Shown piece after piece: positions 30,641 through 31,151 of a stretch of DNA of 31,151 nt. The notes under the pieces were generated by a model, which was given only the letters and a program-made list of their open reading frames with translations, searched no databases and was not told where the DNA came from. Every line of letters starts with the position of its first letter. Position 1 is the first letter of the stretch. The position numbers were made by a program, and so were the translations under genes. The DNA is from Nemertoderma westbladi (taxonomy: Eukaryota > Xenacoelomorpha > Nemertodermatida > Nemertodermatidae): assembly GCA_032718475.1 (NCBI GenBank), contig JAUCBJ010005252.1:1-31151 (forward strand), read 5' to 3'.

Positions 30641-30929
30641 TATGCCGTTCCGAAACTCCCAGTATGGCCTCAATTCTAAGCCCAACAATGTATTTCTCGT
30701 CTGTAAACTGTAAATGCAGCCCTGGTTACCAGGTCAACCAATTTAATGTATTCCCTATCCCTACTACTGATTAGATCCTAAATTTATGAATAAATGTATA
30801 TAAATAATTTGCCCTCAAGTATTACCATAACAAATTATTTATATCAATAAAATTAGTGTTAAAAACTGAAATAAGATTTAGAAAGTCAAGCCCTGTAGGT
30901 GGGCAGGTCTTCTATTTCTATTACACGAC
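30641..30929. other. Spacer, no recognised feature
   Basis: May include further decayed retroelement sequence near 30660; AT-rich after 30770. Confidence 0.4.
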
Positions 30930-31105
30930 TCTCTAGTGCAAAATGACTTTCTAGTTCAAAAAGTGTGGACCTTCTTGTTCAATAGGTTTGGACTTTGTAT
31001 TTCAACAGGTCTTGATTTTCTTGTACAAAGGATTTTCTAGTTCAAGAGGCCTGGACTTCTAGTTCAAGAGGTCCAAGAGGTCTGGACTTGTAGTTCAAAA
31101 GTTCA
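30930..31105. repeat. Degenerate short tandem repeat of TCTAGTTCAAGAGGTCTGGACT
   Basis: Six to eight imperfect copies of a 22-27 bp word (CTAGTTCAA, TTGTTCAATAGG, AGTTCAAGAGG, GGACTT). Copies nearest 31050 are most alike. Confidence 0.75.
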
Positions 31106-31115
31106 ACATTCCACA

Positions 31116-31131
31116 CCCCCCCCCCCCCCCC
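31116..31131. repeat. Poly-C run (16)
   Basis: Uninterrupted C16 near the window end, in a C-rich stretch. Confidence 0.95.
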
Positions 31132-31151
31132 AAACCCACCACCCACCCAGC

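Overview
This window is animal nuclear DNA: intron-split, AT-rich, and full of tandem repeats and decayed retroelements. It carries the 5' part of one recognisable gene, a voltage-gated calcium channel of the T-type (Cav3, the CACNA1G/H/I family), on the + strand. Four coding exons can be placed from conserved protein sequence and splice sites: 3961-4178 (cytosolic N-terminus), 13344-13449 (segment IS1 and the cysteine-rich outer loop), 14167-14309 (IS2 to the start of IS3) and 26504-26601 (end of IS3 and the IS4 voltage sensor). Exon phases join without a break (2, 0, 2, then 1). The next exon, expected to begin near the IS4-S5 linker, was not found before the window ends. Telomere-type CCCTAA words and the repeat content suggest an invertebrate that is neither arthropod nor nematode; I cannot name the phylum.

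Layout. 1-3886: upstream DNA with two copies of a hammerhead-ribozyme repeat (189-667), a telomere-word satellite (1161-2376) and a weak transposase-like remnant. 3887-4178: GC-rich first coding exon. 4179-13343: intron 1, a minor-class (U12) AT-AC intron with ATATCCTT at its start and TTCCTTAAC near its end. It holds two LINE fragments and a 2.2 kb, 27-bp minisatellite with a ~384-bp higher-order period. 13450-14166: intron 2, most of which is a 23/24-bp minisatellite whose first unit is the exon 2 splice donor itself. 14310-26503: intron 3, with a LINE relic, a 2.5 kb inverted-repeat element carrying a 41-bp array, a 4.1 kb array of a 76-bp unit, and a small inverted-repeat element ending 44 bp before exon 4. 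26602-31151: start of intron 4, with a 15-bp array, a 40-bp triplication and a minus-strand Ty3/Gypsy integrase relic.

Two themes stand out. First, several arrays seem to have grown from a local single-copy seed (a splice donor; a segment of a transposon arm). Second, a short two-block module (AAAGGNGCAGGTTACAG ... AACCAAAACAATAAACGA) recurs about six times, three times in the middle of unrelated inverted-repeat structures. This is the best candidate here for an undescribed repeat family. No gene other than the channel appears functional.
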